Source: Bufo bufo (Eukaryota; Chordata; Amphibia; Anura; Bufonidae). From it: a stretch of DNA of 64,000 bases. The notes beneath the pieces were generated by a model, which saw only the letters and a list, made by a program, of their open reading frames with translations, made no database searches and was not told the DNA's origin. Position numbers and translations under genes: made by a program. Location: positions 307,090,984 through 307,154,983 of the forward strand of contig NC_053390.1 of assembly GCF_905171765.1 (NCBI RefSeq), written 5' to 3'. How positions within the stretch are numbered: position 1 is the stretch's first letter; the number at the start of each line of letters is the position of its first letter. Below are positions 37,601 through 49,600 of this stretch, in pieces.

Positions 37601-40600
37601 GAGAAGAGAACGACGCCCCTTTTCACCATTCCTTCAGTTTAATGTTTGTATTGTTGCTGTGATATTTGCCATGTATGCCGGTTCTCATTTTGTCTTTCAG
37701 GCTGCAGTATCCAGCCGGGCAGGGCCCCTCCATGTTGCGCCGAGGACGGGCAACGTTATAGCGTGGTGGTATGTAGTGTCCCACTAGGTTAAGGTGGGCA
37801 CTGCACAAAAGGGGTTAATGTGTCTTTATTACATTTAATGTTATGTGTATGCATTTCCCTGTGTTTGACTGGTGTCAGGCCTAGTTAGGGTGCAGTTTAG
37901 CCTCCCAGACATTAGAGGGAGCCAGAGAGCCCTAGATATATATAGGAAGGCCCAGGCAGGGGAGTGGTAGTTCATTCCAGGGGACTAGAGGAGTTACTTC
38001 GTCCACCTGAAGCTCCTGAGGCTAGGCTTAGCTCAGTAGAGACACCCCAGTTGCAGGACAGCACCTCCTGGGAGAAACCTGCAGCTTCCCAACCAAGCAG
38101 GGATAATACAAGTCAGATAAGTACCCTGATGGGCAGAGGTTCTATAAAGTACAGCAAGCGCCAATACTGGAGAGAGGATTTATATACCAAGGATTAAAGC
38201 CAGCATTTAGGCATCCGGGCCTTGGGATTCAGCCAGCTAGAATAGCTGAGGGGAATAGAGCAGCATTGCACTGCAAAGCATTAACTGTTGCACCCTCCAA
38301 GTATCTTGCATGATTAATTCCTGCCACTATTTAAAGTCTACCTGCTTGTGAAGTATTGTTCAAGGGACTGCATTATCATCACAATCACCTGTAACTGTAT
38401 GTACAAAGTTGGACTGTGTTCACCAAGTAAAGCAACGTTTGGTTTATCCACTGCGTACTCAGTTATTCCTCCTATAAATCGGTGTGCCACCGTTACAGGC
38501 ACTGGCGTCACGAAACCAACAGGGACCTTGCCCCAGGCACTCAAAATACCTGTAACATCCAGGGCACCTCATCCACCATCAGGCCTGGTCCCTACAAACA
38601 GAGTGTGCCCCAGAGGAACTGTGTCTACCTCTCATTCACTGCCGCATGCCTGCCCAGGGTTCTCCAATACAGTGAGCAACCCTCGATTGCCCATAACCGT
38701 GACCTCACATCGCAATACCCTGCAGGTCTGGCGTGCTGCATATTGACAGATTTCCCCTTACCCGATTATTGGAATCACTTCCACTTCTTGTCTTCTTTTT
38801 AACGTGGGGTACTTCATTTTTATGATAATGTACTATTAGTTAAATCACTCACGCTCAGTTCATGATGCACAGTGCCTATCCCGCTCCACGTATTTATTCC
38901 TGATATTTATTCCGACCACTAATTCATGCATTTGTCAAGAAAGTTGGAACCATGTTTTGCTTTTACTTATGTCTGCCTTCCCAGCCTGTAGCCACTGCTA
39001 TAAACCACTTACCTCAGCTTATTATGTAATTCATTCCCCACCTGCCTAAGCATATCACGTATATGGGGTGGGCTGAGTCCATGTTGTTCTCGAAGCCTGC
39101 AGAGCATTGCTCCTCCACGCTGTGCATCCCGCGCCGCTCCCGGGAAGAGATCCTGAGTAGCCTCCCACATGGTGTCTGCAATGTTCTATGTAGAAGGCAA
39201 AAAAGATTCATTATGCCTATACTAAGTTTACAATAATGGTTAGGCCGGGTTCACATCACCGTTTAGTTTTCTGTTCTTCTAATCTGTCAGAAGAACAGAA
39301 AAAAACTGATCTTCTATTTTGAGCATCCGTTGTGCTAATATTTCATCCGTTTTTGTCAGTTCCATCAGAGATCCGTTATTTTAGATGGGAGAAGTCCTCC
39401 ACGCAGGTCTTTTTTTTATCTCATCAATAATAACAGATCTCAGGCAGAAATGGCAAAAACAGATGCAAAATAAGCACAACAGATTTTTTTTTTTCTGTTC
39501 TTCTGACAGATCAGAAGAACGGAAAACTAAACGGTGATGTGAGCGTGGCCTTATTGAATTTATTGTCCCATTGAATGGGCGATGTGGAAGAGAATATTGA
39601 GAGTTTTGTAAATCAGATTTGCTTGATATTTCACAAACAGATTTTCAACTTCACAATGTGAGTAATACCCTACTGAAAGGGTAGGCAACCTCTGGCACGC
39701 CAGCTGTCGTGAAACTACAACTCCCAGCATGCATAATTGCTCTGCTCTTCTCAGAACTCCCATAAAAATTAGTGGAGCATTCTGGGAATTGTAGTTTCAC
39801 AACAGCTGGAGTGCCAAAGTTTGCTGACCCCTGCCCTACAGCTATAGCACAGAAGTTTTAAAGAAGGGAATGTCACACCAATATAAGGCCTCATTCACAC
39901 GTCAGTATTTGGTCAGTGATTTCCATCAGTGACTGTGAGCCAAAACCAGAACTGGAGACTCCACAGACATAAGATAAGGGAAAGATCTGCACCTGTTCTG
40001 TGTTTTTGACCTGCCCCTGGTTTTGGCTCAAAATCACTTTGAATGCACACTGACTGTGGGACTAAGGCCTATTGCACACGCTCCATGGCCGTATTGCGTA
40101 CCGCATTTGCGGATCGGCAATACACGGGCACCGTACCGTGTGCATTCTGCATCACGCATGCGGACCCATTCACTTCAATGGGTCTGCAAATCCGGAGATG
40201 CGGAATGGTGCAGAACGAAAGCACGGAACGGAACCCTACGGGAGCACTACGGAGTGCTTCCGTGGGGTTTCGTCCTGTACTTCCGTTCCGCAAAAAGATA
40301 GAACATGTCCTATCTTTTTGCGTAACGGCCGGATCGCGGACCTATTAAAGTGAATGGATCCGCTGCGGCTACCCCACGGACAATGTTCGTGCATTGCGGC
40401 CCGCATTTTGCTGGCCGCAGCACGACCAAGGGGCGCACACGTTCGTGTGCAGGAGGCCTAACAGTCATAGATTTTTATTTACTGAATTGAATACCTGCAA
40501 TTCCCTGTCCACTGCTCGAGACAGTTCATACGAGACTGTCTCAAGGAGCCTCTGAGCAGGGCCTGAAGGAGACAGCCAGCTGCCTGCTTCCAGGAGACGT

Positions 40601-43600
40601 GGTAATAACTGAAAGAAAGAAGAGCAAATTCAATCGAATTAGAGAGTGAAGCAAAGTAACCTAGACAGAATTTTTTTTTAAACTGTGTTTTTTTTTTTTA
40701 AAGAGGTTGTGCCAAGTCAGTGGCAAATTGAGCATGCACACTGCCACTCCATTCATTCTGTATGGGACTGCCAGGGCTAGCTGACTATAGAGCTCAGCAA
40801 TCTCCAGCAGTCCGAAGAGAATGAATGGAGCAGCAGTGCATAAGCTCGACCTACCAATCCATTCAGACAGGGGAACAAGACTCCCGTTCTCAGATCGGCG
40901 GTGGTCCCAGCAGTCATACCACCACTGATCAGATAGCTATCCTCCATCCTGTGGAAAGGGGATAACTTTGAAACTTGGCACAATCCTTTAGTAAAGTCAA
41001 GTTTTACACAATGGTGTATTTTATAATGTTAAGACTGTTAGTGTAAATGCTGTATAGGTTTTCAACATTTTACATAAATGTATTATCTATGCTGAAGTAG
41101 TCATATTTACTAAAGTGTAAAAATGATAGAGGCAAGCAGGAGCTGAAGACATCTTTCTCCAATATGATGCCTGAATGCCCCCTTAAACTGGGTATGCCCC
41201 ATAGCTTTCTATTCTACAGTCATGAAGAAAAAGAGGGTCATCAATATACAGTAAATCACTGCACAACCTCTATAATTGTGGGATAAATAATGTAGTGGCT
41301 GTTGTGTATGCCTTGTGTAAAGCTGTGTTAACTGAGGTGTCAGGGAAGGGCAGGCTCCCACCACACTGCACTGCTCTGCTTTGAGTCGTATCTAAGGGTA
41401 GCTAGTGATAGGTCAGTGACATAGAACTTGTGTCCCCTAAGGCCTTATTCACGCGATCGTTGTTCTGGTCCGCATCCGAGCCAGAGTTTTTGCGGCTCGG
41501 ATGCAGACCCATTCACTTTAATGGGGCCGCAAAAGATGCGGACAGCACTCCGTGTGCTGTCCGCATCTGTTGCTCCATTCCGTGGCCCCGCTAAAAAAAA
41601 ATATAACATGTCCTATCCTTGTCCGTTTTGTGGACAAGAATAGGAATTTCTACTAGGGGTGCACCGAAATGAAAATTCTGGTCCGAAACCGAAACCGAAA
41701 ATTCAGGATGCCCTTGACCGAAAACCGAAACCGAAACCGAAACTGCCTTTTTGCCCAAATACTTTTAAAATACTTTTTTTTTAATGATTTTATTAATAAT
41801 TCTTTTTCATGAATGAAATTCATCTGTGGGTGGCGCTGTTATGGAGAGGGGGATCTGTGGGTGGCGCTGTTATGGAGAGGGGGATCTGTGGGTGGCGCTG
41901 TTATGGAGAGGGGGATCTGTGGGTGGCGCTGTTATGGAGAGGGGGATCTGTGGGTGGCGCTATGGAGAGGGGGATCTGTGGGTGGCGCTGTTATGGAGAG
42001 GGGGATCTGTGGGTGGCGCTGTTATGGAGAGGGGGATCTGTGGGTGGCGCTGTTATGGAGAGGGGGATCTGTGGGTGGCGCTATGGAAAGGGGGATCTGT
42101 GGGTGGCGCTATGGAGAGGGGGATCTGTGGGTGGCGCTGTTATGGAGAGGGGGATCTGTGGGTGGCGCTGTTATGGAGAGGGGGATCTGTGGGTGGCGCT
42201 GTTATGGAGAGGGGGATCTGTGGGTGGCACTGTTATGGAGAGGGGGATCTGTGGGTGGCTCTGTTATGGAGGGGGGGATATGTGCACTGTTATGGGCATA
42301 ACAGTGCACAGATCCCTTTCCCCATAACAGTGCACAGATCCCTTTCCCCATAACAGTGCACAGATCCCTTTCCCCATAACAGTGCACAGATCCCTTTCCC
42401 CATAACAGTGCACAGATCCCTTTCCCCATAACAGTGCACAGATCCCCCCTCCCCATAGCAGTGCACAGATCCCCCCTCCCCATAGCAGTGCCATAGACCG
42501 ATCCCCCTACCCATAACAGCCCCGGCCCTGCTGCTCACAGCAGACTAATCACTCACTACATCTTAATTTTACCTTACAATCGTGAGGCTCCAGTAACTAA
42601 CAACTCTGCAGGCAGAGCGGAGGGCGGCGTAACGTCACTTACTCACGTGACGCACCTGCTCCGCCCACTTTATGAATGAAGGAGGCGGAGCAGGCGCGTC
42701 ACGTGAGTAAGTGACGTTACGCCGCCCTCCGCTCTGCCTGCAGAGTTGTTAGTTACTGGAGCCTCACGATTGTAAGGTAAAATTAAGATGCAGTGACAAA
42801 GTAAACCGCCCGCCCGGCGCCCGCCCGCAGATGGTGGGTGACAAATCCCACACCCCATATTTTCGGCCGATATGTAACAATATCGGCCGAAGTGGATTAG
42901 GTGCATTTTCGGCCGATATTTTCGGCTGCCGAAATTTCGGTGCACCCCTAATTTCTACAATGGGCCGCCTGTTCCGTTCCGCAAATTGCGGAAGGCACAC
43001 GGGCGGCTTACGTGTTTTGCGGATCCGCAATTTGCGGACCCGAAAAAAAACTGAACGGTCGTGTGCATGAGGCCTAACTCACAAGAGTGCACACACAATG
43101 CAGTGTATTCCTATGTGATGCAGCTTCACACAGCTCTTCCTGCCTCCTGCTTGTTATAGGTGTTTTTCTATCAGCTCTTAGAAGCACGAGGACTTACAGT
43201 ATTTCTTATAGTAAATGGTGGAGACTGGTACACAAGGAACATATAGAGTTTTCTATTAATTTAAATAAAAAATTAATTTAATATGAATCTATGGGTTCTG
43301 CAGCTGACAAGAGGTAATGACATAAAAGAAGAAAAACCTCAGAAGCCCAGATTTACTAATGTGCCAGTGCCTACAATCTGTCTAAAAAGTGGTACAAATT
43401 GGTGCCATTTTGGCACAAATTATCATGTTACACATGCATAGTTTGCCTTTTCATCATGTGTGTCCCTTCTCTCTTCCCCTAGCTTCTGCTCCCTCTCTTG
43501 TCTCCTTCCCTCTTCTTCATTCTGGCTTCACCCCTCATCTCAGCTACTTGCTCTGTTAGCTGCTCACAGCATGATTTTTTGACCTATCCATTTGTTCATC

Positions 43601-46600
43601 GGTGTATGATCTGCACAGTTTGGAATAAACTTCTTCACGATCTACAAGGTGTCGTTTGGATCGAGTCACTGTCAGCCAATTCACCTAAGATTGATGGTTA
43701 CCGCTATCTCAGCAGAACTGTAAGTTACAGAGATCACACTTTCAATGCTTAGATTGGAGAGGCAGAACACATATAAAACAGGCAAACTATGCATTTTCTT
43801 TTTTTTATAAAGGTCACATTTACTGCATCTGTGATATTAAACAAACCCATCTGCCTTTTTCTAATTATCTTAAGGCCTCTTTCACACAACCATTTTTTTT
43901 TCCCGTTGTACTCCGTATGCATTTTGTTTCCGTATCTCCATTCCGCGCAAAGATAGAACATGTCCTATATTTGGCCGCAAATCACGTTCTGTGGCTCCAT
44001 TAAAGTCAATGGGTCCGCAAAAAAAATGGAATGCATACGGAAATGCATTCGTATGTCTCCCGTATCCGTTCAGTTTTTTGCTGAACCATCTATCGAAAAT
44101 GTTATGCCCAGCCCAATTTGTTCTATGTAATTACTGTATACTGTATATGCCATACGGAAAAATGGAAACACAACAGAAACAAAAAACCGAACAACGGATC
44201 CGTGAAAAACGGACCGCAAAACACTGAAATAGCCATACGGTCGTGTGTAAGAGGCCTAAAGGAAACGTGTCACTAAAAATGTTATCTGCCAGTTAAAACC
44301 AGATAGCGACACGCTTTTTTTTTCTAATCTGTTTTTATTTTCTGGTTACAGATTTATTTATTCTATTTCCTGAACATGATTATGAGGGCGGACATCTTGT
44401 CTGAGTTGTTATTAAAGAGGACCTTTCACTAGAATAAAAAATGTAAACTAAGCATACAGACATGGAGAGCGGCGCCCAAGGATCTCCCTGCACTTACTAT
44501 TATCCCTGGGCGCTGATCCGTTCTCCCGGTATGGGCTCCGGTATCTTCATATGTTCGGCTCAACTGGGTGGAGCCTGCCGGTGTCTCCTTCTACCAGGCT
44601 GTAGCGCTGGCCAATCGCAGCGCTCAGCTCATAGCCTGAGAGAGAAAAAAACCTCTCAGGCTATGAGCTGAGCGCTGCGATTGGCCAGCACTACAGCCTG
44701 GGAGAAGGAGACGCCGGCAGGCTCAACTGGATGGAGCCGAACATATGAAGATACTGGAGCCTATACCGGGGGATAATAGTAAGTGCAGGGGGATCCCTGG
44801 GCGCCGCTCTCCATGTCTGTATGCTTAGTTTAGATTTTTTATTCTAATGAAAGGTCCTCTTTAACAGCATTTAGAAGGCATTGAGAAAATTGCTTTACGG
44901 CTGCCCCATGGTCCATAGACACAATGGTCAGGAGGGGATATCATTGACTTCTATGGCAGATTTGTCTGGGCATGCTCTGTGACCTGTGCGAGGTCATTGT
45001 ACAAGGAAAGAATAGATAAGCTCTGACAATCACTTATTGTGAATGGTGGATCCTGTCTTATCAGTCATTCTAATCCTGCCTGTAATGATATCACCTCTGT
45101 GTATAGATAAGCAGATAACTGCAGTAAAGTGATCTGTACAGGCCAAGAAGTGGCGCTTATTATTTGGCTTAGTGGTCAGTGCGAAAACTGCAGGATTTTA
45201 TTGTTTTTGATTAAATATAGATATTGACATGGAAAATTAAAAATTATTTAAAAATATATTAAACAACAGGTCATTTTCTGATGACACATTTCCTTAAAGG
45301 GCAACTTTCCCCAGAAAAAAAAAGATCACACGTACAATACATACGGCATTGAAAATTATTTGTTGGTGGGGCCTGGATGAACATATCTGTTACACAATAT
45401 ATTCTGCATTTGACTACATGTAATCCCTAAAGTTTGTCTTTTCATTTTATTGCTATGCAATGACATTTTCCAATTCTCCAATGTGCCTATAAGACGGCAT
45501 GTAAAACTCACAGCGCGACAGTTCTTGGCATCTCTGAGGAGCTGTCTCGCACATATGATGTCTTCTTGTACAGTTTCCAGGTCACAGGAGCGCAGAGCAT
45601 TGATGTGATCTTGTATCAACATGGACAGTGTTTGTAGCATCTAATGGTTTAAGAAGGAGAATAGGAGGACTTGTCAAAGAAGATATAAGGGTAGGCACAG
45701 ACGAAGCAGCGGAAAGCGAGCATACCGCACCTGTTCCGCACTGCTCGTCACACCCTGTTGAAGCCGGAGGGCTCTTTGGTCAGAGACAGCCAATGTCTGA
45801 GAGTTTCGAAGGAGACAGCTATGTATCTGTGAGAACAAGCATTGTATTGTATTATATATATATATATATACAATGATGATATTCTATTATAAATACTGTA
45901 TGTCAAATACAAATCACTGCATCTAGTAAAGAACTAAAATTGTGTCCAAAATATCTATATTATGTACTTAAGTATCTTTATTATGCCTTCCAGACCAGAA
46001 CCGCAATGCAAAATCTGCATTTCATTTATAATTCTGCATGGGTACCCCTGCAGTCTTTGTAACCCCTATAGTTATGACTAGAGATGTCAGAATTTCCACT
46101 TATGAAATTCGTTCTCGCTTGGTTTACTGGTAAAAGGTGAATTGCGTTATGGATTCTGTTACCACGGACCATAATGCAATTCAATAACGGAATGCATAAC
46201 GGAATGCCTTTAGAAACATTCCGTTATTGATTTTGTCATAATAGAAGTCTATGGGCTGCAAAACGGATCCGTCCCATTTCCGTTATGCAGGAGAGGACTC
46301 CACTGCATAATGGAAACAAGACGGATCTGTTTTGCAGCCCATAGACTTCTATTATGATGGTAACAGAATACATAACGCAGTTCACCTTTTACCAACACAC
46401 AAAGTGTGAACGAATTTCAAAATATGAAATTCGCTCATCTCTAGTTATGATGCTTCATGCTCCATTTTGATAATACGCACGTAATCTCACATAAATCATT
46501 TATGTTCAGTAACATACTAGCTACTTAAACATACGCTACAGAAAATTAAAGCGTGTCTATTTAGAGGTTGTCACAGTATTAGGGCTCATGCACAACCGTA

Positions 46601-49600
46601 TGTATTTTGCAGTCCGCAAAAAACACTGAAGACGTCCGTGTGCATTCCGTATTTTGCGGAACGGAACAGCTGGCCCGTAATAGAGCAGTCCTATTCTTGT
46701 CCGTAATAAGGATAGGACATGTTCTATTTTTTTGCGGAACGGAAATACGGACATTTGGAAACGGAATGCACACGGAGTAACTTCGTTTTTTTTGCAGACC
46801 CATTGAAATGAATGGTTCCGTATACGGTCTGCAAAAAAATCCAGAACGGACACGGAAAGAAAATACGTTTTTGTGCATGAGCCCTTAGGGATTTCCTTTG
46901 CGAGCAGATCCTTCATCCAGTTATTGGCTTACCTGCAAGCATGAACGCCTTGAGCATTTTCAGATGCTTATGGCTTGTCTGCAGCTTACTGACCAGGTAT
47001 ATACAATGTTATGACAGCCTATAGCCTGACATCAGTAGTGCCAATCAGTGACGGTCAACCTAACCCATATATGAGGGCCTCAGATGCAAATTTTGACCCC
47101 ATCCAGGGTTTAACCATTATAACATGTGTGGCTTATGTGGCCACCATTCTCCTGCAATCAGAGTACCTTGTAATTGGTATAGGCAGTGGTCCGATTAGTC
47201 AGACTCCCACCAATACATTTTTCATTGCAGAAAATCATAAATGTAAGGCCCTTAAAGGGGTTGTCACACTTCAGCAAATAGTATTTATCATATAGACAAA
47301 GTTAACACAAGGCACTTACTAATGTATTGTGATTGTCCATATTGCCTCCTTTGCTGGCTTCATTTTTCCATCACATTATACCCTGCTCGTTTCCAGGGAA
47401 TATGATCACCCCACAATCCAGCAGCAGTTGCAGTGCTTGTACACTATAGGAAAAAGCACTGGAGTATGCGCACTCCCACGTTCTCGGCCACCAGAGAGGC
47501 TGGCACTTTTTCCTATAGTGTGCAAGCACGGCCACTGGTGCTGGATTGAACCCCTGGAAATGATCATTGTATAATGTGATGGAAAAATGAATCCAGCCAG
47601 CAAAGGAGGCAATATGGACAATCACAATATATTAGTAAGTGCCTTGTATTAACGTTCTCTACATCAGCGATCCCCAACCGCCGGGCCGCGGCCCAGGACC
47701 AGGCCCTGGAAGATTGTTTGCCGGGCCGCGGCGGTCAGGGCAATCTTTAACGCGGTACTAATGAATCGCTTCCATTATGGAAGCGCTTCATTAGTACAGA
47801 AGGACCAGGAAGCGGTGAAGAATCTGTACTCACCGCTTCCTGGTCCTCGGCTATCGGCTGTGCAGGGCTGCGCACAGCGTGAGGTTGCTCTGTGACCTCA
47901 CACTGTGCGCCGCGATACACAGCCAGCCGACAGCAGGATGAAGAGGGGGGCTGACATAAGGGGCTGATGGCTGACATAAGGGGCTGATGGCTGACATAGG
48001 GGGCTGATGGCTGACATAGGGGGCTGATGGCTGACATAGGGGGCTGATGGCTGGCTAAAGGTTGGGGGGTTGATCTGAGGTCTGATTAACATTGGGGGTC
48101 TGATTGCTGGTCTGACCTGAGGTGTAATGAAAAATATTTTTTCTTATTGTTCTACTCTAAAACTTAGGTGCGTATTATAGGGCGAAAAATACGGTGCAGT
48201 GCAGCAGAGACCAGGTGCAGCAGAGACCAGGTGCAGCAGAGACCAGGCGCAGCAGAGACCCTAGTCAGTTTATATAGTCGTTATATAGTGTTATATATTT
48301 TAATATGCACCTTGTGTTTTGTTATGCACGTGAATCAGTCAGCCCCGCCCACCCCCTAAGCCCCCCCATAACCCCCGCCCCCTTTCCCCCCTTCCCATCT
48401 GGTCCCTGGGAAAATTGTCTTGCATGAAACTGGTCCTTGGTGCAAAAAAGGTTGGGGACCACTGGTCTACATGATAAATGCCATTTGCTAAGGTATGGCA
48501 ACCCTTTTAGGTAATGCTGATGATGCTCACATTTTAATCATATTAAAATGTGACTCTGAGGTCTGAAGAGTATAATACACAATTCTGTGGGCTTGCACTG
48601 CGACCGTGCCACTCTGTTCTATGCACTCTGCATTCCATACTTACAGTGGCGGAAATAATTATTTGACCCCTCACTGATTTTGTAAGTTTGTCCAATGACA
48701 AAGAAATGAAAAGTCTCAGAACAGTATCATTTCAATGGTAGGTTTATTGTAACAGTGGCAGATAGCACATCAAAAGGAAAATCGAAAAAATAACTTTAAA
48801 TAAAAGATAGCAACTGATTTGCATTTCATTGAGTGAAATAAGTATTTGAACCCCTACCAACCATTAAGAGTTCTGGCTCCCACAGAGTGGTTAGACACTT
48901 CTACTCAATTAGTCACCCTCATTAAGGACACCTGTCTTAACTAGTCACCTGTATAAAAGACACCTGTCCACAGAATCAATCAATCAAGCAGACTCCAAAC
49001 TCTCCAACATGGAAAAGACCAAAGAGCTGTCCAAGGATGTCAGAGACAAAATTGTAGACCTGCACAAGGCTGGAATGGGCTACAAAACCATTAGCAAGAA
49101 GCTGGGAGAGAAGGTGACAACTGTTGGTGCGATTGTTCGAAAATGGAAGGAGCACAAAATGACCATCAATCGACCTCGCTCTGGGGCTCCACGCAAGATC
49201 TCACCTCGTGGGGTGTCAATGGTTCTGAGAAAGGTGAAAAAGCATCCTAGAACTACACGGGAGGAGTTAGTTAATGACCTCAAATTAGCAGGGACCACAG
49301 TCACCAAGAAAACCATTGGAAACACATTACACCGCAATGGATTAAAATCCTGCACGGCTCGCAAGGTCCCCCTGCTCAGGAAGGCACATGTGCAGGCCCG
49401 TCTGAAGTTTGCCAATGAACACCTGAATGATTCAGAGAGTGACTGGGAGAAGGTGCTGTGGTCTGATGAGACCAAAATAGAGCTCTTTGGCATTAACTCA
49501 ACTCGCTGTGTTTGGAGGAAGAAAAATGCTGCCTATGACCCCCAAAACACCGTCCCCACCGTCAAGCATGGGGGTGGAAACATTTTGCTTTGGGGGTGTT

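Larger units (their letters stand above)
29018..38740 (+). mobile_element. Young Ty3/Gypsy LTR retrotransposon with two nested insertions
   Basis: Two 969-bp LTRs start TGTAGTGTCCCACTAGG and end GTGCTGCA. They flank gag, protease, reverse transcriptase, RNase H and integrase. The 4-bp target duplication TATT lies at 29014-29017 and 38741-38744. I saw three differences between the LTRs. Gag is split by an HDAC1 retrocopy and the protease/RT junction by an L1 fragment, so this copy cannot make its own proteins. It lies opposite in orientation to CARMIL3, inside its largest intron. Confidence 0.95.
41654..42950. mobile_element. Non-autonomous hAT carrying inverted minisatellites and a long palindrome
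   Basis: The ends TAGGGGTGCACCGAAAT are inverted at 42950 and flanked by the perfect 8-bp duplication ATTTCTAC (41646-41653 and 42951-42958). Inside are runs of CCGAAACCGAAA, two minisatellites in opposite sense, and a palindrome with arms of about 95 bp. No transposase is encoded. Confidence 0.88.
41441..43074. mobile_element. Harbinger-like MITE interrupted by a hAT element
   Basis: GGCCTTATTCACGCGATCG and GGCCTCATGCACACGACCG (other strand), flanked by TAA at 41438-41440 and 43075-43077. The hAT insertion at 41654-42950 splits it. Confidence 0.7.

Noticed and set aside
41809..42538. Overlapping frames on both strands as genes
   Set aside because: They are translations of the 31-bp and 26-bp minisatellites in every frame.
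46946..46991. Possible CARMIL3 exon between CTGCAG and GTAAGCC
   Set aside because: Exons 50352-50445, 45731-45826 and 45512-45640 already join in phase with continuous homology. This segment has 46 bases, would shift phase, and its open frame ([12 protein letters not shown]) does not fit.
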